A DNA stretch of 64,000 nucleotides, taken from Myxacorys almedinensis A. GTDB lineage: Bacteria > Cyanobacteriota > Cyanobacteriia > Leptolyngbyales > Leptolyngbyaceae. The translations under genes were made by a program, and so were the position numbers. The stretch spans positions 115,270 through 179,269 of the forward strand of contig NZ_WVIE01000002.1 of the NCBI RefSeq assembly GCF_010091945.1. The letters run 5' to 3'. Under the pieces are notes generated by a model. That model worked only from the letters and a program-made list of their open reading frames with translations, was not told the origin of the DNA and did not search any database. How positions within the stretch are numbered: position 1 is the stretch's first letter; every line of letters starts with the position of its first letter. Of the stretch, positions 17,480 to 26,974 are shown one piece after another.

Positions 17480-18829
17480 ATGAGCAACCCAACACTCAAC
17501 CCAACTCAGCCTCATCGCGTGGTCGTCATTGGCGGCGGCTTCGGCGGGCTTTATGCTGCAAAAGCGTTTGCCAAATCTAAAAACGTAGATGTGACGGTGA
17601 TTGACAAGCGCAACTTTCACCTGTTTCAGCCGCTCCTCTACCAAGTGGCAACAGGGACGCTTTCCCCGGCAGACATCTCCTCGCCCTTGCGATCGATTCT
17701 CTGCCAGCAGCAAAATGCCCGCGTTTTAATGAAAGAAGTCGTAGACATTGACGCCAGCGAGCAAGTGGTGATTACCTCAGAATCGATGATCCCCTACGAT
17801 ACACTGATCGTTGCAACGGGGGTGAGTCACCACTATTTTGGCAACGATCAGTGGAAAACAGCGGCTCCCGGTCTCAAAACGGTAGAAGACGCGCTGGAAA
17901 TTCGCCGCAAAATTTTTATGGCGTTTGAGGCGGCAGAAAAGGAAGCCGATCTTGAAAAGCGCAAAGCCTTGTTGACGTTTGTGATCGTCGGTGCCGGACC
18001 GACAGGGGTTGAGCTAGCAGGCGCGATCGCAGATCTGGCATACAACACGCTCAAGCAAGACTTCCGCACCATCAACACTCGCGAAACCCGCGTTCTCCTC
18101 TTAGAAGGACTCGATCGGGTCTTGCCCCCGTTTACATCAGATCTGTCCGAGAAGGCGAGGGCGGCACTTACCCGTCGGGGGGTGACTGTGGCAACCAGCA
18201 CGCGAGTCACCCACATCGAAGCCCATGCCGTCACGATTCAGCAGGGCGAAACCACAGAAACGATCCCTGCTCAGACCATTTTGTGGGCAGCCGGTGTAAA
18301 AGCCTCATCCATGGGCAGCGTGTTAGAGCGGCGGGCGGAAGCCACCCTCGATCGCGTCGGGCGCGTTATAGTCGAACCCGATCTGAGCCTTACTAACTAT
18401 CCCAATATTTTTGTGATCGGCGATCTCGCTCACTTCAATCATCACGATGGCACACCGCTTCCTGGGGTGGCACCCGTCGCTATGCAAGAGGGAGAATACG
18501 TTGCCCAGTTGGTTCAGGCTCGGCTTCAGCATCGGGCAACCCCAAACTTTATCTACCGTAACGTTGGTAGCCTCGCTGTCATTGGGCAAAACGATGCGGT
18601 GGTGGATCTAGGCTTCGTACGCTTTTCTGGCTTCATCGCCTGGTTTGTTTGGATCGTCGCCCACATTTATTACCTGATTGAGTTTGATAACAAACTTGTG
18701 GTTATGGTGCAGTGGGCGTGGAACTACTTCACTCGGAAGCGAGGGGCGAGACTGATCACCGGCAAGTCAATCGAAGTATTAGAGACGCCCTCCGTTTCGG
18801 AACTGGATAAATCTCCGGTTAAGGTGTAG
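17480..18829 (+). CDS. Type II NADH dehydrogenase (NDH-2), FAD-dependent
   Basis: A 449-residue flavoprotein that passes electrons from NAD(P)H to quinone without proton pumping, at the membrane surface. The first Rossmann motif GGGFGG (residues 18-23) binds FAD. The second, VIVGAGPTGVELAG (about 168-181), binds the nicotinamide nucleotide. VIGDLAHF (about 312-319) is the FAD-binding GD motif. A hydrophobic segment near the C-terminus (about 375-400, FSGFIAWFVWIVAHIYYLIEF) is the membrane-attachment region common in bacterial NDH-2. Cyanobacteria usually carry several (NdbA-C); which paralogue this is cannot be decided by eye. Confidence 0.92.
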   Translation: MSNPTLNPTQPHRVVVIGGGFGGLYAAKAFAKSKNVDVTVIDKRNFHLFQPLLYQVATGTLSPADISSPLRSILCQQQNARVLMKEVVDIDASEQVVITSESMIPYDTLIVATGVSHHYFGNDQWKTAAPGLKTVEDALEIRRKIFMAFEAAEKEADLEKRKALLTFVIVGAGPTGVELAGAIADLAYNTLKQDFRTINTRETRVLLLEGLDRVLPPFTSDLSEKARAALTRRGVTVATSTRVTHIEAHAVTIQQGETTETIPAQTILWAAGVKASSMGSVLERRAEATLDRVGRVIVEPDLSLTNYPNIFVIGDLAHFNHHDGTPLPGVAPVAMQEGEYVAQLVQARLQHRATPNFIYRNVGSLAVIGQNDAVVDLGFVRFSGFIAWFVWIVAHIYYLIEFDNKLVVMVQWAWNYFTRKRGARLITGKSIEVLETPSVSELDKSPVKV

Positions 18830-18857
18830 AGGAATGAGGGCAGACAAGGAAATATGA

Positions 18858-18910
18858 ATAGGAGCGAGGGACTTGCATTCTCGTTGCTCACCCTCGTTCC
18901 TATCGTTTTC
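18858..18910 (+). terminator. Hairpin between the NDH-2 and TPR genes
   Basis: A 13-bp stem with one mismatch/wobble (ATAGGAGCGAGGG / CCCTCGTTCCTAT, loop of 20) is followed by CGTTTTCTTG on the + strand, 29 bp after the NDH-2 stop. It is a plausible terminator or attenuator. It reaches to within about 12 bp of the next start. Confidence 0.6.
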
Positions 18911-18921
18911 TTGTGTCCACC

Positions 18922-20235
18922 ATGCATCAACCCGTAGATTCACCCGCCCAACAATTTCTTCAGCAAGGCGTCCGACTGGCAAAAGCTGGAATCTACGACG
19001 ATGCGATCGCGCTGTTTCAAAAAGCGTTAGAGCGGGACTCAACTTTTTCCGAAGCCTGGTATGAATGCGGCAAAGCCCTGCACGAGCTTCGGCGCTACGA
19101 AGAAGCGATCGAGAGTTTTCAAGCCGCGATCGCCCTCAAGCCAGACTATGCTCCGGCGTGGAACACTCAGGGCATGGCATTGGCGCAGTTGGAGCGCTAT
19201 GAGGCAGCCATTGCCAGCTACGATCGCGCCATTAAAATTTTTCCACGAAATTATAAGGCATGGTACAACCGAGCCAACGCCCTGATGCGGCTAAATGCCA
19301 ACTACGAAGCCCTGCAAAGCTACGAAGAAACCCTGAAACTTAAGCCCGATTATGCAAGAGCCTGGTATAACCGGGGTATTGTTTTAGCCCATTTTCAGCG
19401 CTACGACGATGCGATCGCGAGCTACACCCGCGCCTTATCCTCCCGTCCTCATTTTTCAGCCGCGCACTACAACCTGGGCAACTTGCTCTACCGGTTAGAA
19501 CGCTATGAAGAAGCCTTGCTCAGCTATGAGCGCGTGTTAGAAGTGCGCCCAACACTATATGAGGTGTGGTATAACCAAGCCAACGCCCTGCACAAATTGG
19601 GATTTGACGACAAAGCGCTAACGAGCTATAACCAGGCGCTAGAGCTAAACCCGGATGCTCATGAGGTCTGGTATAACCGAGCCAATACCTTAGATGCGCT
19701 CTGCCGCTACGACGAAGCCTCTGAGGACTTTCGGCGGGCAGTCAAGCTCAAACCTGATTTTTATGAAGCGTGGTATAACTTTGGCGGCAGTTTCCATCGG
19801 CGAGGGCAATATGAAGACGCGATCGCGCAGTATGACAAAGCGATCGCGGTAAAGCCTAACTTTGCTGAGGCGTGGAGCAATCGCGGCGTGGCGTTGAAAA
19901 AAATAGGGCGGCATCAAGATGCGATCGCGAGCTTTGACGAGGCATTGACCATCAACCCTGATTCGGACGAAACCTGGTATCGACGCGGGCGAGCCTTAGT
20001 CCATCTCGGCAAGAGTAATGATGCGATCGCGAGTTATGATCGGGCGTTGGCAATCAACCCAAATCATGACAGAGCATGGTATAGCCGTGGGGTGGCGTTG
20101 AGCCGGTTGGGTCAGCATCAAAAGGCGATCGCCAGCTACGATCATGCGATCGCGCTCAATCAAACCCTTGCTGACGCAAAAATACGCCGTTCTGCCGCTG
20201 CGAAAGCCTTAAATACGTTATTAAATAATCTATAA
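18922..20235 (+). CDS. TPR-repeat protein (about 12 tandem repeats)
   Basis: 437 residues from the ATG at 18922 (a GTG at 18913 would add three). After about 12 residues the whole chain is contiguous 34-residue TPR units with the W4-G8-Y11-A20-P32 pattern (AWYNRGIVLAHFQRYDDAIA and many relatives), forming a superhelical protein-binding scaffold. There is no signal peptide, membrane helix or catalytic domain. The partner is unknown. It follows the NDH-2 gene on the same strand by 92 bp with a hairpin between, so co-transcription is uncertain. Confidence 0.9.
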   Translation: MHQPVDSPAQQFLQQGVRLAKAGIYDDAIALFQKALERDSTFSEAWYECGKALHELRRYEEAIESFQAAIALKPDYAPAWNTQGMALAQLERYEAAIASYDRAIKIFPRNYKAWYNRANALMRLNANYEALQSYEETLKLKPDYARAWYNRGIVLAHFQRYDDAIASYTRALSSRPHFSAAHYNLGNLLYRLERYEEALLSYERVLEVRPTLYEVWYNQANALHKLGFDDKALTSYNQALELNPDAHEVWYNRANTLDALCRYDEASEDFRRAVKLKPDFYEAWYNFGGSFHRRGQYEDAIAQYDKAIAVKPNFAEAWSNRGVALKKIGRHQDAIASFDEALTINPDSDETWYRRGRALVHLGKSNDAIASYDRALAINPNHDRAWYSRGVALSRLGQHQKAIASYDHAIALNQTLADAKIRRSAAAKALNTLLNNL

Positions 20236-20352
20236 AATTAGCCTATAAAAAACTGCAATTCGCAGCAGCGCTTTGTACGTAAAATCGACTACAAATTGCT
20301 AACTACGAATTGCGAGTTGTGCTTAGGGGTCGCTAAAGCGAAACCTTGAAGA

Positions 20353-20541
20353 CTATGCTTTGTCGATCACATCTTTCACGCCATCTTTTGCATCTTCTTT
20401 TGCGTTACGGGCTTCTGCTTCAGTTTGCTTAGCTTGTCCTGCCATTTTGTCACCCTGATCGCCAGTTACATTGCCCATCGCTTCTTGTGCCTTGCCTTCA
20501 ACGTTTTTAGCAGCAGCTTTAGCTTTTTCTTCTAAACTCAT
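20353..20541 (-). CDS. CsbD family stress-response protein
   Basis: A 62-residue, highly charged helical protein (MSLEEKAKAAAKNVEGKAQE, then GNVTGDQGDKMAGQAKQTEA), matching the CsbD family in length and composition. In other bacteria CsbD proteins are abundant and induced by general stress; molecular function is unknown. The start has a strong AAGGAG Shine-Dalgarno 6 bases upstream. It is convergent with the TPR gene across a 117-bp spacer that holds an 8-bp inverted repeat (GCAATTCG / CGAATTGC). Confidence 0.88.
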   Translation of the reverse strand: MSLEEKAKAAAKNVEGKAQEAMGNVTGDQGDKMAGQAKQTEAEARNAKEDAKDGVKDVIDKA

Positions 20542-20729
20542 GATTTACTCCTTAAATGTTTGGTTTGGCAGATGAATCTGCGCTTTGTTTAACTGTATCT
20601 AATGTATCTAAATACTCTAGTCAACACATCCAACAGAAGGAATACTTCTAGCTACATTTCTAGTTTTGTTCTCTGCCTGAAGTCAGAACCACAGCAGCAG
20701 TTATCAGCAAATATTTGAGCACCCCAAGC

Positions 20730-22118
20730 CTATATTTCGCCTTCAAATGTGACGAGTTTTAAGTGCCGAGAGTCAGCAATAAATTCTTTGGCGAGTAGAT
20801 ATCCTGCGATCGTCCAGGTTTGGTTTTTTCTTGCCTCTTTGCCGATCAACCGACCATCGGGACCGTCATAATATTCCGGCCATTGATCTGCCAGCAACCG
20901 CCGCTCTGCCACTGCGATCGCATGATATGCCAATTCTGCCCGCTCCATCTTTCGAGCCGCGGCTGCCAGCATCCACAGCAGCACAGGCCAACTTCCACCA
21001 TTGTGATATGACCAAGGGCGATTTTTGGGATCGGCTCCAGTAATAGTTCGCCATTCCTTATCTTCCAAAGCGGGATAGCACACTTTCATCGGCATCTGCC
21101 CCACCAGATCGCTCCATCGAAGCTCAATTAGATTCAGAATGCGCTGAGACTGCGACTCATCGGTCAGCGATCCCATAATTGCCATCAAATTTCCTAAAGC
21201 AAAAAAGCGGCAATCCAATTGAGAGGGTCCTAAGTTGCCTGCCAAATAGCCGCCAGCTTCAGGAAGCCATTTTGCCAGCCAGTAAAACGGAATCGAATCG
21301 GAGTAGAGGTTAAATTGATTGAGAACTTCTTCGCCATATTCCTCAACTCGATAGCGATAAATCACATTCAGGCGCTCTGAGTCTAGCCAGTAGTTATCCC
21401 GTAGCTGCATTCGCAAAGGTCTCAGGCGGCTCTGAATCGCTCGCAGCATGGGTTCATTTTGCGGGTTTGGCAGCAGCAGATCAAGACTGGCACGCAACGC
21501 AGAAAAGAACAGAGATTGAATCTCGATCGGGTGCCCATACAATCCCATGCGGCGGTCGATCATGGTGGCTCCATCGGGAACCAGCATCATCGGGTACATA
21601 TCAAACCGATTCACGAGGCACAGTTCAAGAATGAGGCGAATCCCTTCTTGAAAATCATCTCGCTGCACAAGCGCTTTATCTTCGGTTGAAATGACGTATG
21701 CCCGTAATAAAATGATCCACCACAAGCACGCATCGGCTGGGGCAACGCGCCCAATCGCATGATCGCCAAAGTCAGCTTTAAGATATTCGTGCCCATTAAA
21801 GGACTGGATCTTGAAACTGGCAGGCATCAAACCACGGCTGGGTTTCAAACAGTCAAGCTGTGTGGTTTTCGGCTGCAATTTCAGAGTCGCTTCTAGAAAA
21901 TTGCGAACAATATCTGCCTTGCCACGAATTAGAAATAACAGCCCTGAAGAAATAAAGTCTCGAACAAAACACTGATCGTAATTGAGAGCAGCAATATCTG
22001 GGTCAGAGGCAGCGATCGTGCCAACCGGCTGCCCTTGATGATAAATAATCGATTTTTCTAGAGAATCCCACGCTTTTTCTTCGAGTTCTCGATTGCTCAA
22101 CGCCCAACCCTCTCCCAA
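20730..22118 (-). CDS. Neutral/alkaline invertase (glycoside hydrolase family 100)
   Basis: A 462-residue cytosolic enzyme that hydrolyses sucrose to glucose and fructose. It spans the full (alpha/alpha)6 barrel with the hallmarks ALNYDQCFVRDFISSGL (the Asp in this region is a catalytic residue in GH100), CLKPSRGLMPASFKI, DHAIGRVAPADACLWWIILLRAY, GLYGHPIEIQSLFF, WPEYYDGPDGRLIGKEARKNQTWTIAGYL and NGGSWPVLLW. Length and motifs match cyanobacterial Inv proteins related to plant A/N-invertases. It is monocistronic. Confidence 0.93.
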   Translation of the reverse strand: MGEGWALSNRELEEKAWDSLEKSIIYHQGQPVGTIAASDPDIAALNYDQCFVRDFISSGLLFLIRGKADIVRNFLEATLKLQPKTTQLDCLKPSRGLMPASFKIQSFNGHEYLKADFGDHAIGRVAPADACLWWIILLRAYVISTEDKALVQRDDFQEGIRLILELCLVNRFDMYPMMLVPDGATMIDRRMGLYGHPIEIQSLFFSALRASLDLLLPNPQNEPMLRAIQSRLRPLRMQLRDNYWLDSERLNVIYRYRVEEYGEEVLNQFNLYSDSIPFYWLAKWLPEAGGYLAGNLGPSQLDCRFFALGNLMAIMGSLTDESQSQRILNLIELRWSDLVGQMPMKVCYPALEDKEWRTITGADPKNRPWSYHNGGSWPVLLWMLAAAARKMERAELAYHAIAVAERRLLADQWPEYYDGPDGRLIGKEARKNQTWTIAGYLLAKEFIADSRHLKLVTFEGEI

Positions 22119-22454
22119 GAAAATGAATCAGGCTCTATGGTAAACCAATCGCCCTAAGACAGCTAGGGAAGAGCGGGATTCAGGAATGAGACTTTATTAA
22201 TGTGTACTTTTCTGGGGTTGTGTAAATTGAATGCCGCGATCGCACCTTCAATGCAGCGATCGCACTCTACTCAGTTCAGCATAAGGTTGCAAGATTGTAA
22301 GCTTAAACAAGTGCGATCGTCTCCCCGCCAACAAAGGCAACCGCTACGGCAAAGGCAATCCTGCCAACCCCAACGCTCACCTTAGATAATCTGTTAATTG
22401 GATAATCTGTTAATTCAACAGTGGTTCTCTAAAAACTCAGGGAACTCAAGTTTA
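22119..22454. other. 336-bp spacer upstream of the invertase gene
   Basis: It contains the invertase promoter region on the minus strand, three HIP1 or HIP1-like GCGATCGC sites (about 22236-22313) and a 15-16 bp tandem doublet GATAATCTGTTAATT at 22385-22399 and 22401-22415. No ORF or RNA is supported. Confidence 0.5.
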
Positions 22455-22536
22455 TGCGGATGAAAGGACTTGAACCTTCACTTCTTGCGAAACCAGAACC
22501 TAAATCTGGCGCGTCTACCAATTCCGCCACATCCGC
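22455..22536 (-). tRNA. trnL-UAG: tRNA-Leu(UAG)
   Basis: Read on the minus strand it folds as a class II (long variable arm) tRNA. The acceptor is GCGGATG paired with CATCCGC. The D-arm contains GGAATTGGTAGA. The anticodon stem CCAGA/TCTGG closes the loop TTTAGGT, giving anticodon TAG. The variable arm is TTTCGCAAGAAGT. The T-arm GAAGG-TTCAAGT-CCTTT has one G-U pair, and the discriminator base is A. CCA is not encoded. The UAG anticodon reads CUN leucine codons. Confidence 0.96.
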
Positions 22537-22637
22537 GTACGTTTTTCATCATATCAGGGCACAGGGAATTGGGAACAAAATTTAGGCAAAAACAAACCTT
22601 CCTTACTTCGTACCTTTATCCCCTGCCCACTGTCTCT

Positions 22638-22970
22638 CTACCCCAAACTGCCCAACGCGAGCGGAATCAGGTTACCCTCGATCGTGAATCCCAGCAGCAT
22701 TTCTTCGCCCGATCGAATCAGCCCTCCGGTGATGGTGCAGCGTTCGTCGCGTTGGGCAGTGGCGGCGATCGTGGCTCGAATATCGGTAGGCGACAGTTGG
22801 AGGGTAGAATCGCCCGATCGCTGATGCACATAGTTCCATAGAATATCTCGAATCAACGCTTGATACCCTTGATTTCCAGAAAGCGTTTTGAGGTGCTCTT
22901 TGAGGTCTCTATCCAGACGGATGCTGGTAACTTCCATTTCTGTGGTGCTGGTTCGCGTTAATGTAGGCAT
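22638..22970 (-). CDS. Ribbon-helix-helix DNA-binding protein (putative)
   Basis: 110 residues from MPTLTRTSTTEMEV; the start is fixed by AGGAGAAG about 6 bases upstream, and the longer reading to 23081 adds an implausible Cys/Phe-rich leader. Residues 12-50 (EVTSIRLDRDLKEHLKTLSG, then YQALIRDILWNYV) fit an RHH (CopG/Arc-like) strand-helix-helix. The C-terminal about 55 residues (RCTITGGLIRSGEEMLLGF) form a separate small domain of unknown role. RHH proteins are often antitoxins, but no toxin gene is adjacent, so a stand-alone regulator is more likely. Confidence 0.7.
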   Translation of the reverse strand: MPTLTRTSTTEMEVTSIRLDRDLKEHLKTLSGNQGYQALIRDILWNYVHQRSGDSTLQLSPTDIRATIAATAQRDERCTITGGLIRSGEEMLLGFTIEGNLIPLALGSLG

Positions 22971-23146
22971 TGCTTCTTCTCCTAATTGTTGAGAACAGAG
23001 GAACGAGAACAGAAATATAATACAAGTGTAGTATGGGATTTGTAGCCAGTCCCTCATTTTACGAACTTCTTTATCAACCATTTTTTCTCAACCCAAGGCT
23101 ATGCGCGCGATCGCAAGGGGTTGAGCCATCCTTAACAAACGCAGAG

Positions 23147-24484
23147 TTAGGGGCATAACCGCGTTTTAGACGCACTCAGGGCAGCAATGTGCTGTAATTG
23201 GACTCGACTCAGCTTGCCTTGGGCATTGTGAGGCAGATGCTCGACCGCAATCCAGTGTTTTGGATGTTTGTAGCCGACTAGTTTTCCAACTAACGCTTGT
23301 TGAATGCGATCGCTAGAAACGCCAGGTTGAGGAACATAAACCGCCGCGATCGTTTGCCCCCAAGCGCGATCGCTAATTCCCAAAACTGCCACCTCTCGCA
23401 CTAATCCTGTCGATCGAATTGCTGATTCTATTTCTGGCGGAAAAGCGTTCTCGCCACCGGTAATAATTTTGCTACTTTCCCGTCCCAAAATATGTAAAAA
23501 TCCTTGATGATCAATGTATCCTAAATCATCTGGTTCATAATTCACAGACTGATTTAGTGTTGGATAGTAACCTAACATCAAAGATTTAGCCTGAATAGAA
23601 ATTTTATGATTCAAACTAGTAATGTGGGCATGGGGAAGCACCCGACCACAGCCCCGTTGACCGTTTAAAAAATCCTCTGGCTTAAGCGTCGCGATCTGAG
23701 ATGCAGTTTCGGTCATGCCATAGGTAGGAGCCAAAGGAAGATGCCGCGATCGCGCCTCTTCGAGCAGATCATCCCAAGCAGGTGCCCCCCCCAATAAAAT
23801 GGCTCGAAACTGCGATAACCAAGCCGATGAATGGGGAAGCAATCGCTGAAGTTGAGTCGGAACCAACGAGATAAAAAAATCCTTTACCCCAAGGTGAGCA
23901 TTGGCTTCGAGAGATTTCCAAGGACAAAGGATCAGACGCCCACCGGAGAGCAGCGATCGCATAAATTGCATCAATCCGCTCACATGATGGAGCGGCAAAA
24001 CGCAAAATGAGTGAACGTCGTCACATTCAAAATAGTCCCGAAACCCTTGCACAGAGGCGCTCAAGGTTTCCCAAGTATGCATTGCAAAGCGAAGGGTTCC
24101 AGACGTTCCACCCGTTGCAATCATAATCAGAGCCGTAGAACACTCATCCGAACGCTCATTGGCTATCTCCGTGCCATCGGTTCTATCCCCTATTGCCCGA
24201 TCGCTCCAGATCAAGGTTGGTCTTGCCAGCCGAAACACCTGTTGCCATTCAGTTTCACCCCACTGGGGATTGCAGAGAAACACACGAGATGGAACCGAAC
24301 AAGCAGCGATGAATCCGGCTAGAAACTGAAGGGGGTTTGATTCAGCCAGAAAAATTGTTGGAGTGGAATAGCGCAGAAGGTCTTGATAGCGCTGCTTAGC
24401 GAGATAGAGCAACGCTTTAGCATCATCATGTATGAGCCAAGGTTCTTGAGCACGTTGTTCTAGCAAGGTGAGAGGCGTTGCCAT
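23147..24484 (-). CDS. menE: 2-succinylbenzoate-CoA ligase MenE
   Basis: A 445-residue ANL-superfamily adenylate-forming ligase. The P-loop MIATGGTSGTLRFAMHTWE replaces the usual TSGTTGxPK pattern. LAPTYGMTETASQIATL is motif A5, LGYIDHQGFLHILGRESSKIITGGEN covers A7-A8, and VEHLPHNAQGKLSRVQL holds the catalytic A10 Lys. It activates o-succinylbenzoate to its CoA ester on the phylloquinone (vitamin K1, photosystem I cofactor) pathway. Its first 25 bases overlap the end of menC, so it is the distal gene of menA-menC-menE. Confidence 0.92.
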   Translation of the reverse strand: MATPLTLLEQRAQEPWLIHDDAKALLYLAKQRYQDLLRYSTPTIFLAESNPLQFLAGFIAACSVPSRVFLCNPQWGETEWQQVFRLARPTLIWSDRAIGDRTDGTEIANERSDECSTALIMIATGGTSGTLRFAMHTWETLSASVQGFRDYFECDDVHSFCVLPLHHVSGLMQFMRSLLSGGRLILCPWKSLEANAHLGVKDFFISLVPTQLQRLLPHSSAWLSQFRAILLGGAPAWDDLLEEARSRHLPLAPTYGMTETASQIATLKPEDFLNGQRGCGRVLPHAHITSLNHKISIQAKSLMLGYYPTLNQSVNYEPDDLGYIDHQGFLHILGRESSKIITGGENAFPPEIESAIRSTGLVREVAVLGISDRAWGQTIAAVYVPQPGVSSDRIQQALVGKLVGYKHPKHWIAVEHLPHNAQGKLSRVQLQHIAALSASKTRLCP

Positions 24485-25395
24485 AGTTCCTCAAAATTTT
24501 CTGTTACCAAGTCAGTAAACCAGTGTGTTGTGCCATATCCAACGGCACGATCGCCGCAGGACAATTCTGCGGCTAGGTTTAAGCCTGCCTCCCGCGCGAT
24601 CGCAGTTTCAAACACCGACGAAAACACCGCATCAATAGAATGCTGCTGGCAAAACTGCCGCAATCGAGCCGGAGAACCCGCGATCGCAGGTTTGATCACA
24701 AAAATTCCTCGCCACCCATGGTCGTAACAGGTTTGCAATTGACGCAGCGTTGCCACCGATTCATCAAGCGCGATCGTGGTCGCATATTGCTGGCTCAACG
24801 CCACCATAGTTTCAAATTGATCCACCGGAAGCGGCTGTTCTATAAATTCAATATTGTAAGTATCGCCAGCCTCAAGCCACTGATGCGCTTGCTCTACAGT
24901 CAGTCCAGCGTTAGCATCTAATCTTAATTTGGCGTTGTTAGGCAGCCATTCTGCTAATTGTTTTAGCGTTTTTAGCTCATCGCCAATGGCATTGACTCCA
25001 ATTTTCCATTTAAACGTGCGGTATCCTTGCTGCCAAAGCGTCTCCCAACCCTGACACGCCCGTTCTCCCGGCGGCAAGAGGGCACTCATCCTCGGCGTTT
25101 CCAAACGCGAAACCGAAGGCAAGGCACTCTCAAACCCAAACTGACATGCCGGTAGATCAGCCGGAATAGCCCGAATCAGGGAGCGATCGATCTGTGAAGG
25201 TAGAGATTGGCAAAATGCGATCGCGTCTTCAACACGCTCTGAGCCAAACCAGTCGAGCGGCGCAATCTCGCCAAAGCCAACCCCAGATTCATCGCTCAAC
25301 CGCACAATAATTCCCCTGCGGATGCGCCACACCCCATGGCAGGTGAGCAAAGGCGGGTTGAAGGCACGGCTGTAAGGACGAAACTCAAACCGCAT
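24460..25395 (-). CDS. menC: o-Succinylbenzoate synthase MenC
   Basis: A 311-residue enolase-superfamily enzyme that dehydrates SHCHC to o-succinylbenzoate. Catalytic and metal-ligand segments are visible: YRTFKWKIGV (KxK), LRLDANAGL (Asp ligand), EFIEQPL (Glu ligand), IALDESV (Asp/Glu ligand) and IFVIKPAIAG (second catalytic Lys). The start at 25395 (MRFEFRPYSRAF) overlaps the menA stop by one base (TAATG), favouring it over the longer 25443 reading. Middle gene of the men cluster. Confidence 0.92.
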   Translation of the reverse strand: MRFEFRPYSRAFNPPLLTCHGVWRIRRGIIVRLSDESGVGFGEIAPLDWFGSERVEDAIAFCQSLPSQIDRSLIRAIPADLPACQFGFESALPSVSRLETPRMSALLPPGERACQGWETLWQQGYRTFKWKIGVNAIGDELKTLKQLAEWLPNNAKLRLDANAGLTVEQAHQWLEAGDTYNIEFIEQPLPVDQFETMVALSQQYATTIALDESVATLRQLQTCYDHGWRGIFVIKPAIAGSPARLRQFCQQHSIDAVFSSVFETAIAREAGLNLAAELSCGDRAVGYGTTHWFTDLVTENFEELWQRLSPC

Positions 25396-26300
25396 TACAC
25401 CCAAGGCAGAAAAAAGCCCAACCCCAACAGCAAGCCGCTCCAAAAGTGCAGTTCAACAGCAATCAACCGACACAACGTCAGCTTGTGAGGTTGATCATAC
25501 TGCGTTCCAATCACATGACAAAGCCGCCTTGCCACAGGCAAACTCAACATCGACAACAACGCCCAAAACGGAAAAATTTTGAGCAGCACGCCCACACCAA
25601 CCAGGGCATAAATGCTGCCACAGATCCACGGGAGCAACGCTGCCGCCCGCTTGCTTCCCAACCTCACCACAGGAGATTTTTTGCCGATCGCGGCATCTTC
25701 TTTGACTTGGTTAAAATGCGAACAAAATAACACCAGACTCGTGACAATGCCTACCACAATCGAAGCGGCAAAATTGGTGCTTGACCAAGCTTTCGTCTGG
25801 CTGTAATAGACAGCAGCAAAAGCCAAAGGACCAAACGCTAAAAAACACAACGGTTCGCCAAGCCCCTGATAGCTGAGGCGAAATGGAGGCCCTTGATAGA
25901 TGTAGCCGATGGCACAACACAGCAGAATCAAGCCAATCACGGTCAAATCTTGTTGTTGGAGTGCGATCGCGCTAATTCCCAAAAGACCCAAGGCTAGGCA
26001 ACCATTGCTAATCCAAAAAATCAAGGATTTATTTCGGGTGATATTGACAAGGGAATTGGCTTTATTGACATCAACCCCTGTTTCAGAGTCGAAAACGTCA
26101 TTGCTAAAATTTTCCCAAGCCAAAATCAAAATTGCTGACAGGAGAAACGTAAAAAAGATTGAAGAATTGAATGCTTTTGTTTCAGCAAATGCAACCGCAG
26201 AACCGACCCAAATCGGCATAATAGCAACGCTGTACATGGGTGGCTTGATCGCGGCATACCACAGTTTCCGGTTCACACGCTCGATCGTCCTGGTGGTCAT
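25395..26300 (-). CDS. menA: 2-carboxy-1,4-naphthoquinone phytyltransferase MenA
   Basis: A 301-residue UbiA-family integral membrane prenyltransferase with about 8-9 hydrophobic helices. The first Asp-rich prenyl-diphosphate site is NFSNDVFDSETGVD, and the second lies near FNQVKEDAAIGKKSPVV. In cyanobacteria it attaches a phytyl chain to DHNA for phylloquinone, or a longer chain in menaquinone-4 species; chain length cannot be inferred. First gene of the overlapping menA-menC-menE operon. Confidence 0.93.
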   Translation of the reverse strand: MTTRTIERVNRKLWYAAIKPPMYSVAIMPIWVGSAVAFAETKAFNSSIFFTFLLSAILILAWENFSNDVFDSETGVDVNKANSLVNITRNKSLIFWISNGCLALGLLGISAIALQQQDLTVIGLILLCCAIGYIYQGPPFRLSYQGLGEPLCFLAFGPLAFAAVYYSQTKAWSSTNFAASIVVGIVTSLVLFCSHFNQVKEDAAIGKKSPVVRLGSKRAAALLPWICGSIYALVGVGVLLKIFPFWALLSMLSLPVARRLCHVIGTQYDQPHKLTLCRLIAVELHFWSGLLLGLGFFLPWV

Positions 26301-26416
26301 TCACACTACTCCCCTAATCCTCAAAACGCAAATCAAATATTCTCTCCAGTCTCCCATTCAGGTTTGAGAAATTTTGTGATTGGTTATGAAAACGTTACAG
26401 TCTAACCAATTCTGGC

Positions 26417-26935
26417 TTACAGTTCAGTGAGATATTGCCTATAGCCGAGGGTGTCTAGTTTTGCCTGTTTCTGCCGCACCATGTCAGCCAGCCTTTGACG
26501 ATATTGTTGAACTTTTGTGAGCAATTCTAAATCGTGACTGCCCAAGATTTGAATGGCTAACAGTCCGGCATTTTTGGCATTGCCGATCGCAACCGTTGCC
26601 ACCGGAATTCCAGCGGGCATTTGCACGATTGAATAAAGAGAATCAACCCCCTGAAGTTGGCGAGTCTGCACCGGAACCCCAATCACAGGTAAAGGCGTCA
26701 GCGCTGCCACCATTCCCGGCAAGTGAGCCGCGCCGCCTGCCCCGGCAATAATCACCTTGAGGTGGCGGTGGTGAGCTTGTTTGGCATACTCTACCATCCG
26801 CTCTGGGGTGCGGTGAGCCGAGACGATTTCGACTTCGCAGCAAATACCAAACTCTTCGCAAACCGCGATCGCGGCTTGCATCGTGGGCAGATCCGAATCG
26901 CTGCCCATAATAATGCCAATTAAAGGTTGAGTCAT
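26417..26935 (-). CDS. purE: N5-carboxyaminoimidazole ribonucleotide mutase PurE
   Basis: A 172-residue class I PurE from [16 protein letters not shown]; the reading to 27094 would overlap the divergent nagA gene and lacks family support. [19 protein letters not shown] (active-site His) and [16 protein letters not shown] form the substrate pocket. It moves the carboxyl of N5-CAIR to CAIR in purine synthesis. purK is not adjacent. It is divergent from nagA with 39 bp between starts. Confidence 0.94.
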   Translation of the reverse strand: MTQPLIGIIMGSDSDLPTMQAAIAVCEEFGICCEVEIVSAHRTPERMVEYAKQAHHRHLKVIIAGAGGAAHLPGMVAALTPLPVIGVPVQTRQLQGVDSLYSIVQMPAGIPVATVAIGNAKNAGLLAIQILGSHDLELLTKVQQYRQRLADMVRQKQAKLDTLGYRQYLTEL

Positions 26936-26974
26936 AGAATTGAAAAGATACGTTGCTAGAGACGCCCAAAGCGG

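Noticed and set aside
22240-22320. Dense GCGATCGC octamers as a specific regulatory array
   Set aside because: HIP1 sites are spread over the entire window, including inside genes, as is usual in many cyanobacteria; they are not specific here.
22638-22970. RHH protein as the antitoxin of a toxin-antitoxin pair
   Set aside because: No small toxin gene adjoins; neighbours are tRNA-Leu and menE.
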